Positions 1 through 5,751 of a stretch of DNA of 5,878 nucleotides are shown here, in pieces. How positions within the stretch are numbered: the stretch's first letter is position 1; every line of letters starts with the position of its first letter. The stretch lies in assembly GCA_937864895.1 (NCBI GenBank), contig CALMDF010000030.1:1-5878 (forward strand), given 5' to 3'. The translations under genes were made by a program, and so were the position numbers. This DNA is from an uncultured Holophagales bacterium. Its GTDB lineage: Bacteria; Acidobacteriota; Thermoanaerobaculia; UBA5066. The notes beneath the pieces are model-generated. The model searched no databases. It saw only the letters and a program-made list of their open reading frames with translations, and was not told where the DNA came from.

Positions 1-123
1 GCCGCCCGCGCCCACCGGCTCGTCCACCTCGACAAGGGAGTCCTCAAGGAGGACGTCCGCGCGAAGGAGGCGACGGGGGAGATCGGAGTCGCGGCCGCCG
101 CGGCGATCGCCGCCGGGAAGTAG
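1..123 (+). CDS. ABC transporter ATP-binding protein, C-terminal end (partial)
   Basis: The reading frame is open from the window edge to a TAG at 121-123 and gives 40 residues. It starts AARAHRLVHLDKGVL and ends in an alanine-rich tail, AAAAAIAAGK. The A-A-R-A-x-R-(L/I)-V-x-L-x-x-G pattern is the usual end of LolD/MacB-type ATPase domains: the strand and helix just after the switch histidine, which lies outside the window along with the Walker A, signature and Walker B motifs. The protein would sit on the cytoplasmic face and power the permeases that follow. Its stop codon is only 3 nt before the GTG of the first permease, so the genes are almost certainly co-transcribed and probably translationally coupled. 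The call rests on a short tail plus context; an ATPase is by far the best fit. Confidence 0.8.
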   Translation, partial: AARAHRLVHLDKGVLKEDVRAKEATGEIGVAAAAAIAAGK

Positions 124-126
124 GGC

Positions 127-1287
127 GTGAAGATCCTCCCGCTCGTCCTGAAGAACCTCCTGAGGAAGAAGACGAGGTCGCTCCTGACGGTCGGCTCGAT
201 CGTCCTGCCGCTCTTCGTCATCTGCATCCTCGGGACGCTCCTCAGGGCGCTCGACGCCGACCCCTCCGGGGGGAAGGGGATGTACCGGCTCATCGTCCGG
301 CACAAGGTCTCCATCACGAACTGGCTGCCGGGGGCCTACGACCCGAAGATCCGGAACCTCCCCGGCGTCGTCGAGGCGATACGGATGCAGTGGTTCGGAG
401 GCTCGTACGTCGACCAGTCGGCGAAGAACCAGTTCGCGCGCTTCTCCGTCACCGACGCGGACCGGCTCCTCAGGGTCTTCGACGAGGCGACCGTCGTCGA
501 GGGGAGCGAGGCGGAGTGGGTGAACGACCGCTCGGGGCTCCTCGTCGGCCGGCAGCTCATGAAGCGCTACGGCTGGAAGCTCGGGCAGAAGGTCGCCTTC
601 AAGGGGGACATCTACCCGATCACCCTCGAGCTGACGATCCGCGCCGTCTTCTCGGCCGCCGACGAGAGCGGCGTCTACTTCCACCACCAGGCCGTCGAGG
701 AGGCCCTCCCGCGCGTGAAGGGCTACGTCGGCTGGTACTGGCTGAAGACGGACTCCCTCGCCGCCACGGAGCGGGTCCCGAAGCAGATCGACGCCCTGTT
801 CGAGAACTCCTCGTACCCGACGAGGTCGGAGACCGAGAAGGAGTTCCAGAGCATGTGGGTCTCGATGCTCGGGAACGTGAAGCTCCTCGTCGGGTCGATC
901 ACGCCGCTCATCGCCGTAGTCATCCTCCTCATCGCCGCGAACACCATGGCGATGGCCGCGCGAGAGCGGGTCACCGAGATCGCCGTCCTGCGCGTCCTCG
1001 GCTTCACGAAGGAGAAGATCCTCGGCCTCGTCCTCGGCGAGAGCTTCGCGCTCTCCCTCTTCGGGGGCGCCCTCGGCCTCGGCCTGTTCGTCTTCCTCCT
1101 CCCCGGCTTCCGCGAGGGCCTCGTAAACTCGCCGATGGCGGCCTTCGCCGCGGGCATCCGGCTCTTCCCGGAGGTCCTCGCCCTGGGATTCGGCGTGACG
1201 GTCGCGGTCGGGCTCCTCGCCGGCCTCGTCCCGGCCGTCCGGTCCGCGCAGCGGCCGATCACCGACGGGCTCCGGCAGGTCGCGTAG
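127..1287 (+). CDS. ABC transporter permease, MacB/FtsX family (tandem copy 1)
   Basis: This 386-residue permease has the four-helix FtsX/MacB layout. A basic N-terminus (KNLLRKKTRS) leads into TM1 at about residues 18-39. A large extracytoplasmic domain of about 210 residues follows, then TM2 (about 252-276), TM3 (about 299-325) and TM4 (about 348-371). The cytoplasmic stretch AARERVTEIAVLRVLGF after TM2 is the coupling-helix segment that contacts the ATPase in this family. The GTG start at 127 is chosen because a stop lies two codons upstream in the same frame, and because MKILPLVLKNLLRKK aligns with the ATG-started N-terminus of the next gene. The ribosome site is weak (GGGAAG at 115-120), consistent with coupling to the upstream gene. 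It is about 62% identical to the following permease, with one single-residue gap. The family assignment is firm. The substrate is unknown; LolC/LolE-like lipoprotein release or MacB-like efflux are both possible. Confidence 0.93.
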   Translation: MKILPLVLKNLLRKKTRSLLTVGSIVLPLFVICILGTLLRALDADPSGGKGMYRLIVRHKVSITNWLPGAYDPKIRNLPGVVEAIRMQWFGGSYVDQSAKNQFARFSVTDADRLLRVFDEATVVEGSEAEWVNDRSGLLVGRQLMKRYGWKLGQKVAFKGDIYPITLELTIRAVFSAADESGVYFHHQAVEEALPRVKGYVGWYWLKTDSLAATERVPKQIDALFENSSYPTRSETEKEFQSMWVSMLGNVKLLVGSITPLIAVVILLIAANTMAMAARERVTEIAVLRVLGFTKEKILGLVLGESFALSLFGGALGLGLFVFLLPGFREGLVNSPMAAFAAGIRLFPEVLALGFGVTVAVGLLAGLVPAVRSAQRPITDGLRQVA

Positions 1288-1303
1288 CCCCGGGGCTGAA
1301 GCC

Positions 1304-2461
1304 ATGAAGTTCCTGCCCTACGTCTTCCGCAGCCTCTTCCGCAAGCGCACGCGCTCGGTCCTGACGATCGCCTCGATCGTCCTCCCCTTCTTCGTCATCT
1401 GCGTCCTCGGGACGCTGCTGATGGCGCTCGACGCCGACCCCTCGGGCGGGCGGGGGATGTACCGCCTCGTCGTGAGGCACAAGGTCTCCCTCGCGAACTT
1501 CATTCCCGAGGCCTACCGGGAGCGGATCGCGCAGCTTCCCGGCGTGAAGGACGTCACGATCCTCAACTGGTTCGGCGGGCAGTACAAAGACAACCGCCCC
1601 GAGAACATGTTCGCCCGCTTCGGCTGCGAGCCGGAATCGCTCCTCAGGATCTTCGACGAGGTGACGATCGTCGAGGGGACCCCCGCCGACTGGACCTCCG
1701 ACCGGAGCGGCGCCCTCGTCGGCGAGCGGCTCATGAAGAGGTACGGCTGGAAGATCGGGGACAAGTTCGTCCTGAAGGGGGACATCTTCCCGGTCAACCT
1801 CGAGCTGACCGTGAGGGCCGTCTTCCGCGGCTCGGACGAGACCGGCGTCTACTTCGACCGCAAGGCGGTCGAAGAGGGGCTCCCCTGGGCGAAGGGCCAG
1901 GTCGGGACGTTCTGGATCAAGGCCGAGTCGGCCGAAGCGGCCGGGCAGCTGCCGCGCACCGTCGACGCGATGTTCGAGAACTCCTCGTCCCCGACGAAGA
2001 CCGAGACCGAGAAGGAGTTCCAGAACGGCTTCGTCTCGATGCTCGGGAACGTGAAGGCCGTCGTCACCGGGATCTCGACGGCGATCGCCCTCGTCATCCT
2101 CCTCATCTCGGCGAACACGATGGCGATGGCCGCGCGCGAGCGGGTGACCGAGATCGCCGTCCTGCGGACCCTCGGCTTCGGCAAGCCGCTCGTCCTGGCC
2201 CTCATCCTCGCCGAGAGCCTCCTCCTCTCGGCGACGGGGGCCCTCGTCGGCCTGGGCCTCTTCCGCCTCTCCTTCCCCGTCCTGAAGGAGGGGCTCCTCA
2301 ACTCGCCGATGGCCGGCTTCGCCGCCGGGATGCAGCTCTTCCCCGAGGTCCTCCTGACGGGCATAGGCATCACGCTCCTCGTCGGCCTCGTCGCCGGGAT
2401 CGTCCCGGCCCTCCGCTCCGCCCAGCGTTCCATCCCCGACGGCCTCCGGCAGGTCGGGTAG
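1304..2461 (+). CDS. ABC transporter permease, MacB/FtsX family (tandem copy 2)
   Basis: This 385-residue permease is a paralogue of the gene before it and keeps the same topology: TM1 at about 18-40, a periplasmic domain to about 250, TM2 about 252-275, coupling segment AARERVTEIAVLRTLGF, TM3 about 298-320 and TM4 about 348-371. Blocks shared with copy 1 include ALDADPSGG (41-49), the WFGG motif (89-92), DRSG followed by RLMKRYGWK in the periplasmic domain, FENSS, and the ending DGLRQVG. The most variable parts are periplasmic (about 64-102 and 200-220) and TM3, which suggests the copies have specialised outside the membrane. It starts 16 nt after the previous stop with only a weak Shine-Dalgarno sequence, so coupling is likely. 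Two different permease copies next to one ATPase could form a heterodimer, as LolC and LolE do. That pairing is inference. Confidence 0.93.
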   Translation: MKFLPYVFRSLFRKRTRSVLTIASIVLPFFVICVLGTLLMALDADPSGGRGMYRLVVRHKVSLANFIPEAYRERIAQLPGVKDVTILNWFGGQYKDNRPENMFARFGCEPESLLRIFDEVTIVEGTPADWTSDRSGALVGERLMKRYGWKIGDKFVLKGDIFPVNLELTVRAVFRGSDETGVYFDRKAVEEGLPWAKGQVGTFWIKAESAEAAGQLPRTVDAMFENSSSPTKTETEKEFQNGFVSMLGNVKAVVTGISTAIALVILLISANTMAMAARERVTEIAVLRTLGFGKPLVLALILAESLLLSATGALVGLGLFRLSFPVLKEGLLNSPMAGFAAGMQLFPEVLLTGIGITLLVGLVAGIVPALRSAQRSIPDGLRQVG

Positions 2462-2467
2462 GAAGGA
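2460..2467 (+). promoter_or_regulatory. Ribosome binding site of the third permease
   Basis: AGGAAGGA lies 7 nt before the ATG at 2475 and begins inside the TAG stop codon (2459-2461) of the preceding permease. It is the clearest Shine-Dalgarno sequence in the operon and supports the 2475 start. The third permease can therefore be initiated strongly while still lying within reach of ribosomes finishing the second one. Confidence 0.6.
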
Positions 2468-2474
2468 CACCGCG

Positions 2475-3653
2475 ATGCTCGGAATCCCGCTGAAGTACAA
2501 CGTGAGAAACCTCTTCGTCAGGAAGGTCACGACGTCGCTGACCGTCCTCGGCATCGCGCTCGTCGTGGCGGTCTTCCTCTGCGTCATGGCGCTCGGCGAG
2601 GGGCTGACGCGGGTCTTCACGGCCTCGGGCTCGGAGAAGAACGTCCTCGTCCTCAGGCAGAACTCGCAGTCGGAGCTGCAGTCGGGCATCGGGCGCGACC
2701 AGGCCCAGCTCGTGAGGGCCCTCGCCGGCATCGAGAAGGACGCGGACGGCAAGCCCCTCGTCTCGGCCGAGCTCGTCGTCGTCCTGAACCTCGACAAGAA
2801 GGACGGCGGCTCCTCGAACGTCACGATCCGCGGCGTGGAGGAGAAGGGGATGGCCCTCCGGCCCCAGATGAAGCTGACCGAGGGGCGGATGTTCGTCCCG
2901 GGGACGTCGGAGGTCCTCGTCGCCGAGAGCGTCGCGCGGCGGTTCAAGGGGGCGGAGGTCGGCGACGAGATCCGCTTCGGCGCCTACCGCTGGAAGGTCG
3001 TCGGGCACTTCGACGGGGGCGGCACCGCGCCCGACAGCGAGATCTGGACCGACTCGGAAGGGATGCTGAACACCTTCCAGCGCGGGGGCTTCTCGTCGAT
3101 CCTCGCCAGGACGACCGACCGCGCTGCCCGAGACCAGTTCGTCGCCGGCGTCGCGGGGGACGCGCGCCTCGCCCTCGAGGGGAAGATCGAGCGGGCCTAC
3201 TACGACGAGCAGACGGCGACGGCCGCCCCGATCAAGTTCCTCGGCGTCTTCGTCGGCGTCGTCATGGCGATCGGGGCCTGCTTCGGGGCGATGAACACGA
3301 TGTACGCCGCCGTCTCCGCGCGGACCCGCGAGATCGCGACGCTCCGCGCCCTCGGCTTTTCGCGCCTCTCGATCCTCGTCTCGTTCGTCCTGGAGTCGAT
3401 CGCCCTCGCCCTCCTGGGGGGGATCGCCGGCTGCGCGCTCGCGTTCCTCCTCGTCAAGCTGGCCCTCTCGGGCGTCACGGGGACGACGAACTTCGCGACG
3501 TTCGCCGAGGTCGTCTTCGCCTTCCGGCTGACGCCCCAGCTCCTCGCGACGGGAATCGTCTTCTCCCTCGTCATGGGCTTCTTCGGAGGCCTCTTCCCGG
3601 CGGGCCGGGCGGCCTTCACGAAGATCACCGCCGCGCTCCGCCAGGTGGGCTGA
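2475..3653 (+). CDS. ABC transporter permease, MacB-like with MacB_PCD and FtsX domains
   Basis: This 392-residue permease is clearly different from the two upstream copies. TM1 is at about residues 22-42. A MacB-type periplasmic core domain occupies about 45-245, including the typical passage VTIRGVEEKGMALRP, then LTEGRMF, EVLVAESVARRF, VGDEIRFG and WKVVGHF. TM2 is at about 256-278, the coupling segment SARTREIATLRALGFSR at about 281-297, TM3 about 299-330 and TM4 about 353-377. After TM3 there is an extra periplasmic loop of about 20 residues rich in G, T and F. It ends ALRQVG, the same C-terminal motif as the other two permeases. The start is the ATG preceded by AGGAAGGA. It is the last gene of the operon and is followed by a stem-loop. 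It could homodimerise or pair with one of the upstream copies. The substrate is unknown. Confidence 0.93.
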   Translation: MLGIPLKYNVRNLFVRKVTTSLTVLGIALVVAVFLCVMALGEGLTRVFTASGSEKNVLVLRQNSQSELQSGIGRDQAQLVRALAGIEKDADGKPLVSAELVVVLNLDKKDGGSSNVTIRGVEEKGMALRPQMKLTEGRMFVPGTSEVLVAESVARRFKGAEVGDEIRFGAYRWKVVGHFDGGGTAPDSEIWTDSEGMLNTFQRGGFSSILARTTDRAARDQFVAGVAGDARLALEGKIERAYYDEQTATAAPIKFLGVFVGVVMAIGACFGAMNTMYAAVSARTREIATLRALGFSRLSILVSFVLESIALALLGGIAGCALAFLLVKLALSGVTGTTNFATFAEVVFAFRLTPQLLATGIVFSLVMGFFGGLFPAGRAAFTKITAALRQVG

Positions 3654-3670
3654 GGAACCGCGCTTCCGCT

Positions 3671-3692
3671 CCGGGCGCCAGCTAGCGCCCGG
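3671..3692. terminator. GC-rich stem-loop between convergent genes
   Basis: CCGGGCGC (3671-3678) and GCGCCCGG (3685-3692) form a perfect 8-bp stem with a 6-nt loop, CAGCTA. It begins 18 nt after the stop of the third permease, and the TAG stop of the minus-strand lipoprotein gene lies in its loop (3682-3684). The symmetric position suits a bidirectional terminator. There is no T-run on either side, so it is not a classical intrinsic terminator. It may work as a U-less hairpin or as a block to RNA decay. Confidence 0.5.
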
Positions 3693-4140
3693 CCGACCAC
3701 GCGTAGACCGCGTCGGAGCCCCGTTCGAACGCGACGAACGTTCCCTGCGGAACGGCCCGGCCCGCGCCCGAGAAGACGTCCGCGGCGATGACCGTGGTCT
3801 CCCGGTCCGGCACGACCTGGACGAGGCCCCGGAACCACCAGTCCGACCCATTCGGCGCTCGGAAAGTCAGCGTCGCCACCTGACTGTCCGGAATCCGGAG
3901 GAGCTCCGGCTCGAGGGCCGCGCGGTCCGCCGCGGAAAGACGGAAGCGGAGCCAGAAGGCGCCGGTCCCTTCCTCGACCTGGGTCTCCAGATTCGTGGAC
4001 GCGGCCGGAACCCACTTCGGCACGGCACCTGCGGCCTCGGCGCGCGTCGCGAACGCGCTCCTCCTCAGCTCGCTCCCGCCGCAGGCGGAGAACGCGACGA
4101 GAACGGCCAGGGCCGCGGGAAGCGAGAAACGGCGGCTCAC
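3682..4140 (-). CDS. Small predicted lipoprotein of unknown function
   Basis: This is a 152-residue protein. A basic start (MSRR) and hydrophobic stretch run into a lipobox-like F-S-A-C with the cysteine at residue 20, followed by GGSEL. This is a type II signal peptide; Phe at -3 is less usual than Leu. The mature part is short and soluble-looking. It has VPKWVPAASTNLETQVEEGT (about 40-59), a FWLRFRLSAADRAAL helix-like stretch, a WWF tryptophan cluster (about 101-103) and a C-terminus FVAFERGSDAVYAWSAG. From memory, the P-x-W-x-P-x-(S/A)-x-x-x-x-E opening and the terminal (V/L)-Y-x-W strand resemble an unnamed family of small bacterial lipoproteins; I cannot give it a function. The start is a GTG at 4140, only 4 nt after the stop of the upstream secreted protein, so the two are likely co-translated. 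There is no strong ribosome site of its own. Confidence 0.82.
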   Translation of the reverse strand: MSRRFSLPAALAVLVAFSACGGSELRRSAFATRAEAAGAVPKWVPAASTNLETQVEEGTGAFWLRFRLSAADRAALEPELLRIPDSQVATLTFRAPNGSDWWFRGLVQVVPDRETTVIAADVFSGAGRAVPQGTFVAFERGSDAVYAWSAGR

Positions 4141-4144
4141 CGCT

Positions 4145-4663
4145 TCACTGGCAAAGGCCGATGTTCTCCTGCACGTACTCGCGGAGGGTCCCCTTCTTCA
4201 CCCTCGACCTCAGGTTGTCGAGGAGGGGCCAGCGCCAGCGCGGTTTTTCCTTCAGGAGCGACTCGTAGAGCCGGACGGTGCTCTCCAGCCCGCCGACGAA
4301 CATCGCTTCGCGGTCCGAAGCCTTGTCGGGGTTCTGGATCGCCCAGGCGGCATTCCCGAAGTAGAGCTGTCCGACGAGCTCGGGCGCCCCGTTCTTCCCC
4401 TGGTTGTTCAGGGGCCCGAGAAGCTCGGGGCAGGTCGAGATGAAGAGGTCCGGCGCGTTGACGATGAAGGTCGTCAGCCACTGCCGGGCGTTCTCCGCGC
4501 CCGAGGCCAGCGGGTCGGCCTCGAGCTGCTTCACGAGTGACAACGCCTGGGCCTTGTCCTCGGGGGAGGAGGTCGTGGCGTCCTGCGCGGAGCACGGGAC
4601 GGCGGCGACGAGGGCGATCAGGAGGGCCGGCAGCACGTAACGCGTCAAGGAAAACCTCTTCAT
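4145..4663 (-). CDS. Secreted protein of unknown function (signal peptide, mostly helical)
   Basis: This 172-residue protein has a clear Sec signal peptide. MKRFSLTRY is followed by the hydrophobic core VLPALLIALVAAV and a likely cut after CSA (residue 26), leaving QDATTSSPEDK. The mature part looks alpha-helical and acidic at its start (EDKAQALSLVKQLEADP). It includes ARQWLTTFIVNAPDL, the central LVGQLYFGNAAWAIQNPD, and ESTVRLYESLLKEKPRW. The last two read a little like the helices of a TPR-type repeat, but I see no regular repeat. Cysteines 78 and 171 are the only ones in the mature protein and could form a disulphide that ties the C-terminus back. The ATG at 4663 is the natural start because the signal peptide begins there, yet no Shine-Dalgarno sequence precedes it. 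It is the first gene of a two-gene unit with the lipoprotein. I do not recognise the family. Confidence 0.85.
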   Translation of the reverse strand: MKRFSLTRYVLPALLIALVAAVPCSAQDATTSSPEDKAQALSLVKQLEADPLASGAENARQWLTTFIVNAPDLFISTCPELLGPLNNQGKNGAPELVGQLYFGNAAWAIQNPDKASDREAMFVGGLESTVRLYESLLKEKPRWRWPLLDNLRSRVKKGTLREYVQENIGLCQ

Positions 4664-4672
4664 GGGATCGTT

Positions 4673-4701
4673 ACTATGCCCGAAACTGGCTTTCAGATCA
4701 T
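4673..4701 (-). promoter_or_regulatory. Possible weak promoter for the secreted protein/lipoprotein pair
   Basis: On the minus strand CATAGT (4678-4673) matches 4 of 6 bases of a -10 box. ATGATC (4701-4696), 17 nt upstream, matches the -35 consensus at only 3 of 6. The region 4655-4703 is visibly richer in A and T than its surroundings. Transcription would begin about 2-4 nt before the ATG at 4663, which would make the mRNA nearly leaderless and fit the missing ribosome site. The evidence is weak. Confidence 0.25.
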
Positions 4702-4704
4702 CTG
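4694..4704. repeat. Short palindrome, possible operator
   Basis: CAGAT-C-ATCTG is a perfect 5+5 inverted repeat around one central base. It lies 31 nt upstream of the ATG at 4663 and overlaps the candidate -35 box. A dimeric regulator could bind there, but a palindrome this short can arise by chance. Confidence 0.25.
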
Positions 4705-4735
4705 GGGTCCTGCCCGGCCCCCCGGAACGCCCCGG

Positions 4736-4745
4736 CCCCCCCCCC
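4736..4745. repeat. Run of ten C (G10 on the transcribed minus strand)
   Basis: Ten consecutive C lie in the gap between the membrane-protein stop (4763) and the secreted-protein start (4663). They follow two other C-rich blocks at 4723-4740 that share the pattern CCCCGGAACGCCCCGG. In a genome of this composition some C-runs are expected, but this is the longest single-base run I see in the window. Length errors in sequencing and slippage in replication are both likely here. No other feature is visible in this 99-nt gap beyond the palindrome and weak promoter. Confidence 0.9.
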
Positions 4746-4762
4746 AGGAATGTCAGCGCCCC

Positions 4763-5152
4763 TCAGCCGGGCGAGCGGACCAGGAGGGCGACGAGGAGCC
4801 CGACGAGCGCCAGGGACCCGAGGAGGCAGAGCCAGAGGAGCCAGAGGTCGATCCTTCCGTATCCGGGGAGCACCGGGAGACCCCGCGCCAGGGAAAGCCC
4901 GAGGACCGACAGGCCGACTGCGAGGACCGCCGGCACCCCCACGAACGCCCACGGAACCCCTCCCGACGAGGCCACGATCGCGAGGAATCCCGCCAGGAGG
5001 CCCGAGGCGACGAGGCCCGCCGAAGGGCCGAAGAGCCGGCTCGACTCGAATCTCCCCTGGACGAAGACGACGGCGAGCGCCACGGAAGCGACCCCGAACG
5101 CCGTGATCCCGGCGGAGAACGCGAGGACGAACGAGGTGAAGGAAGAATCCAC
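4763..5152 (-). CDS. Small four-helix membrane protein, unknown function
   Basis: This 129-residue protein is almost entirely hydrophobic, with four predicted membrane helices at about residues 8-31, 43-63, 68-89 and 101-125. They are joined by short loops: VQGRFESSR between the first two, a very short SSGG turn between the second and third, and a longer LARGLPVLPGYGRID between the third and fourth. It ends RSPG. There is no signal peptide, no soluble domain and no charged residues inside the helices that would suggest a transporter active site. The start is a GTG at 5152. GGAGGG (complement at 5156-5161) lies only 3 nt upstream, which is tight but supports this start. The gene follows the CoA-binding gene on the same strand by 58 nt and may share its transcript. 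I do not recognise the family. Confidence 0.78.
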   Translation of the reverse strand: MDSSFTSFVLAFSAGITAFGVASVALAVVFVQGRFESSRLFGPSAGLVASGLLAGFLAIVASSGGVPWAFVGVPAVLAVGLSVLGLSLARGLPVLPGYGRIDLWLLWLCLLGSLALVGLLVALLVRSPG

Positions 5153-5210
5153 GGTCCCTCCGCGGCGACCCTAGCGTCCCGGGTCCGAGTTCACAAGCCG
5201 CGCCGGGTTC

Positions 5211-5693
5211 TCAGGTGCCGGCCGCCGAGGAAGGCATCCTGCCGAGGAGGCTCCAGAGCCCGCGGTGGAACCTGTGAAGGCCCCGGACCCGCGGCAGGAA
5301 CATGAGGAGGCAGTGGCCGTGGGCGAGGGACACCCCCCTTTCGCGAGCGACCTGGACGGCTTCCGGAGAACCCGCTCCCTGCTGGAGCCAGACGCGCCCG
5401 ATACCGGCGTCCGCCGCCTCGGCGACGAGCCTCGCCGCCTCGGCGGGGGGCGTCACGACGACGACGCCGTCGACCCGCCCCGCGAGCTGGGCGAGGCTCC
5501 GCGCGCACGGGAGCCCTTCCAGGCTGTCGGCCTCCGGGTGGACCGGGACGGCGTCGTAGCCCTGACCCCGCAGCTCGCGGAGGATCACGTTCCCGAACTT
5601 CTTCCCCGAGCGCGAGGCACCCGCCACCGCGAGGCGCCGCAGGGCGACGAACTCCCGGACGAGCTCCGAGGTCACCGAGGGATCACCGCTCAT
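5211..5693 (-). CDS. CoA-binding domain protein (CoA_binding_2, YccU type)
   Basis: This 160-residue protein matches the single-domain CoA-binding family over its full length. A Rossmann-like start LAVAGASRSGKKFGN (residues 21-35) holds the glycine-containing nucleotide loop. YDAVPVHPEADSLEGLPC follows (46-63), the region where family members usually read V-x-P-x-x-x-x-x-x-G. Then come VDGVVVVTPPAEA (74-86) and VWLQQGAGSPEAV (101-113). The histidine/cysteine turn AHGHCLLMF (124-132) closes the domain. The tail GLHRFHRGLWSLLGRMP is basic and aromatic and is commonly present in members of this type. The protein should be cytoplasmic and bind CoA or an acyl-CoA; its physiological role is not settled in the family. 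The ATG at 5693 is preceded by GGAGG about 6 nt upstream. It lies 58 nt after the end of an unrecognised upstream gene on the same strand. Confidence 0.93.
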   Translation of the reverse strand: MSGDPSVTSELVREFVALRRLAVAGASRSGKKFGNVILRELRGQGYDAVPVHPEADSLEGLPCARSLAQLAGRVDGVVVVTPPAEAARLVAEAADAGIGRVWLQQGAGSPEAVQVARERGVSLAHGHCLLMFLPRVRGLHRFHRGLWSLLGRMPSSAAGT

Positions 5694-5707
5694 GGAGGGC
5701 CTCCAGC

Positions 5708-5731
5708 GCCGCCCGGGGGCGGCCGGCCCCC
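5708..5731. other. Two overlapping alternative hairpins between minus-strand genes
   Basis: GCCGCCC (5708-5714) can pair with GGGCGGC (5717-5723), in practice a 6-bp stem with a 4-nt loop. GGGGGC (5715-5720) can instead pair with GCCCCC (5726-5731). Both use 5717-5720, so only one can form at a time. They lie in the 58-nt gap between the upstream gene's stop (5752) and the CoA-binding start (5693). A terminator, pause or attenuator is possible, but no T-run follows and GC-rich spacers form such stems easily. Confidence 0.3.
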
Positions 5732-5751
5732 ATTCTCTCGCGGGAGGACGC

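Noticed and set aside
390..1307. Plus-strand frame of 305 codons inside the first permease
   Set aside because: It is a shifted frame of the permease, composed mainly of R, G, P and A, and no start signal or motif supports it.
1259..2947. Long open frame (562 codons) on the minus strand opposite the second and third permeases
   Set aside because: It lies antisense to two clearly homologous permease genes. Its translation is low-complexity, rich in R, E, D and G, and it has no recognisable domain. Long antisense frames are expected at this GC content.
127..3653. Naming the permeases lolC, lolE or macB
   Set aside because: They share the family fold and coupling segment, but the adaptor, the full ATPase and any substrate-specific motif are missing from view. 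A gene symbol would overstate what the sequence shows.
2370..3851. Second long minus-strand frame (493 codons) opposite the third permease
   Set aside because: It has the same low-complexity arginine/glutamate/aspartate-rich translation. It also crosses the convergent gap and the stem-loop, and overlaps the well-supported lipoprotein gene in another frame.
4586..4663. Reading the secreted protein as a lipoprotein via the cysteine at residue 24
   Set aside because: The residues before it are A-V-P-C. Proline directly before the cysteine does not fit a lipobox, whereas C-S-A followed by Q gives an acceptable ordinary signal-peptidase site.
5167..5185. Possible hairpin GACCC/GGGTC in the gap before the membrane-protein gene
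   Set aside because: It has only a 5-bp stem with a 9-nt loop in GC-rich sequence, with no T-run and no clear positional logic.
4676..5305. Plus-strand frames of about 170-210 codons across the membrane-protein and CoA-binding genes
   Set aside because: Their translations are proline/arginine-rich and low-complexity, and they run opposite genes with clear membrane helices or a known domain. The minus-strand genes explain the region better.
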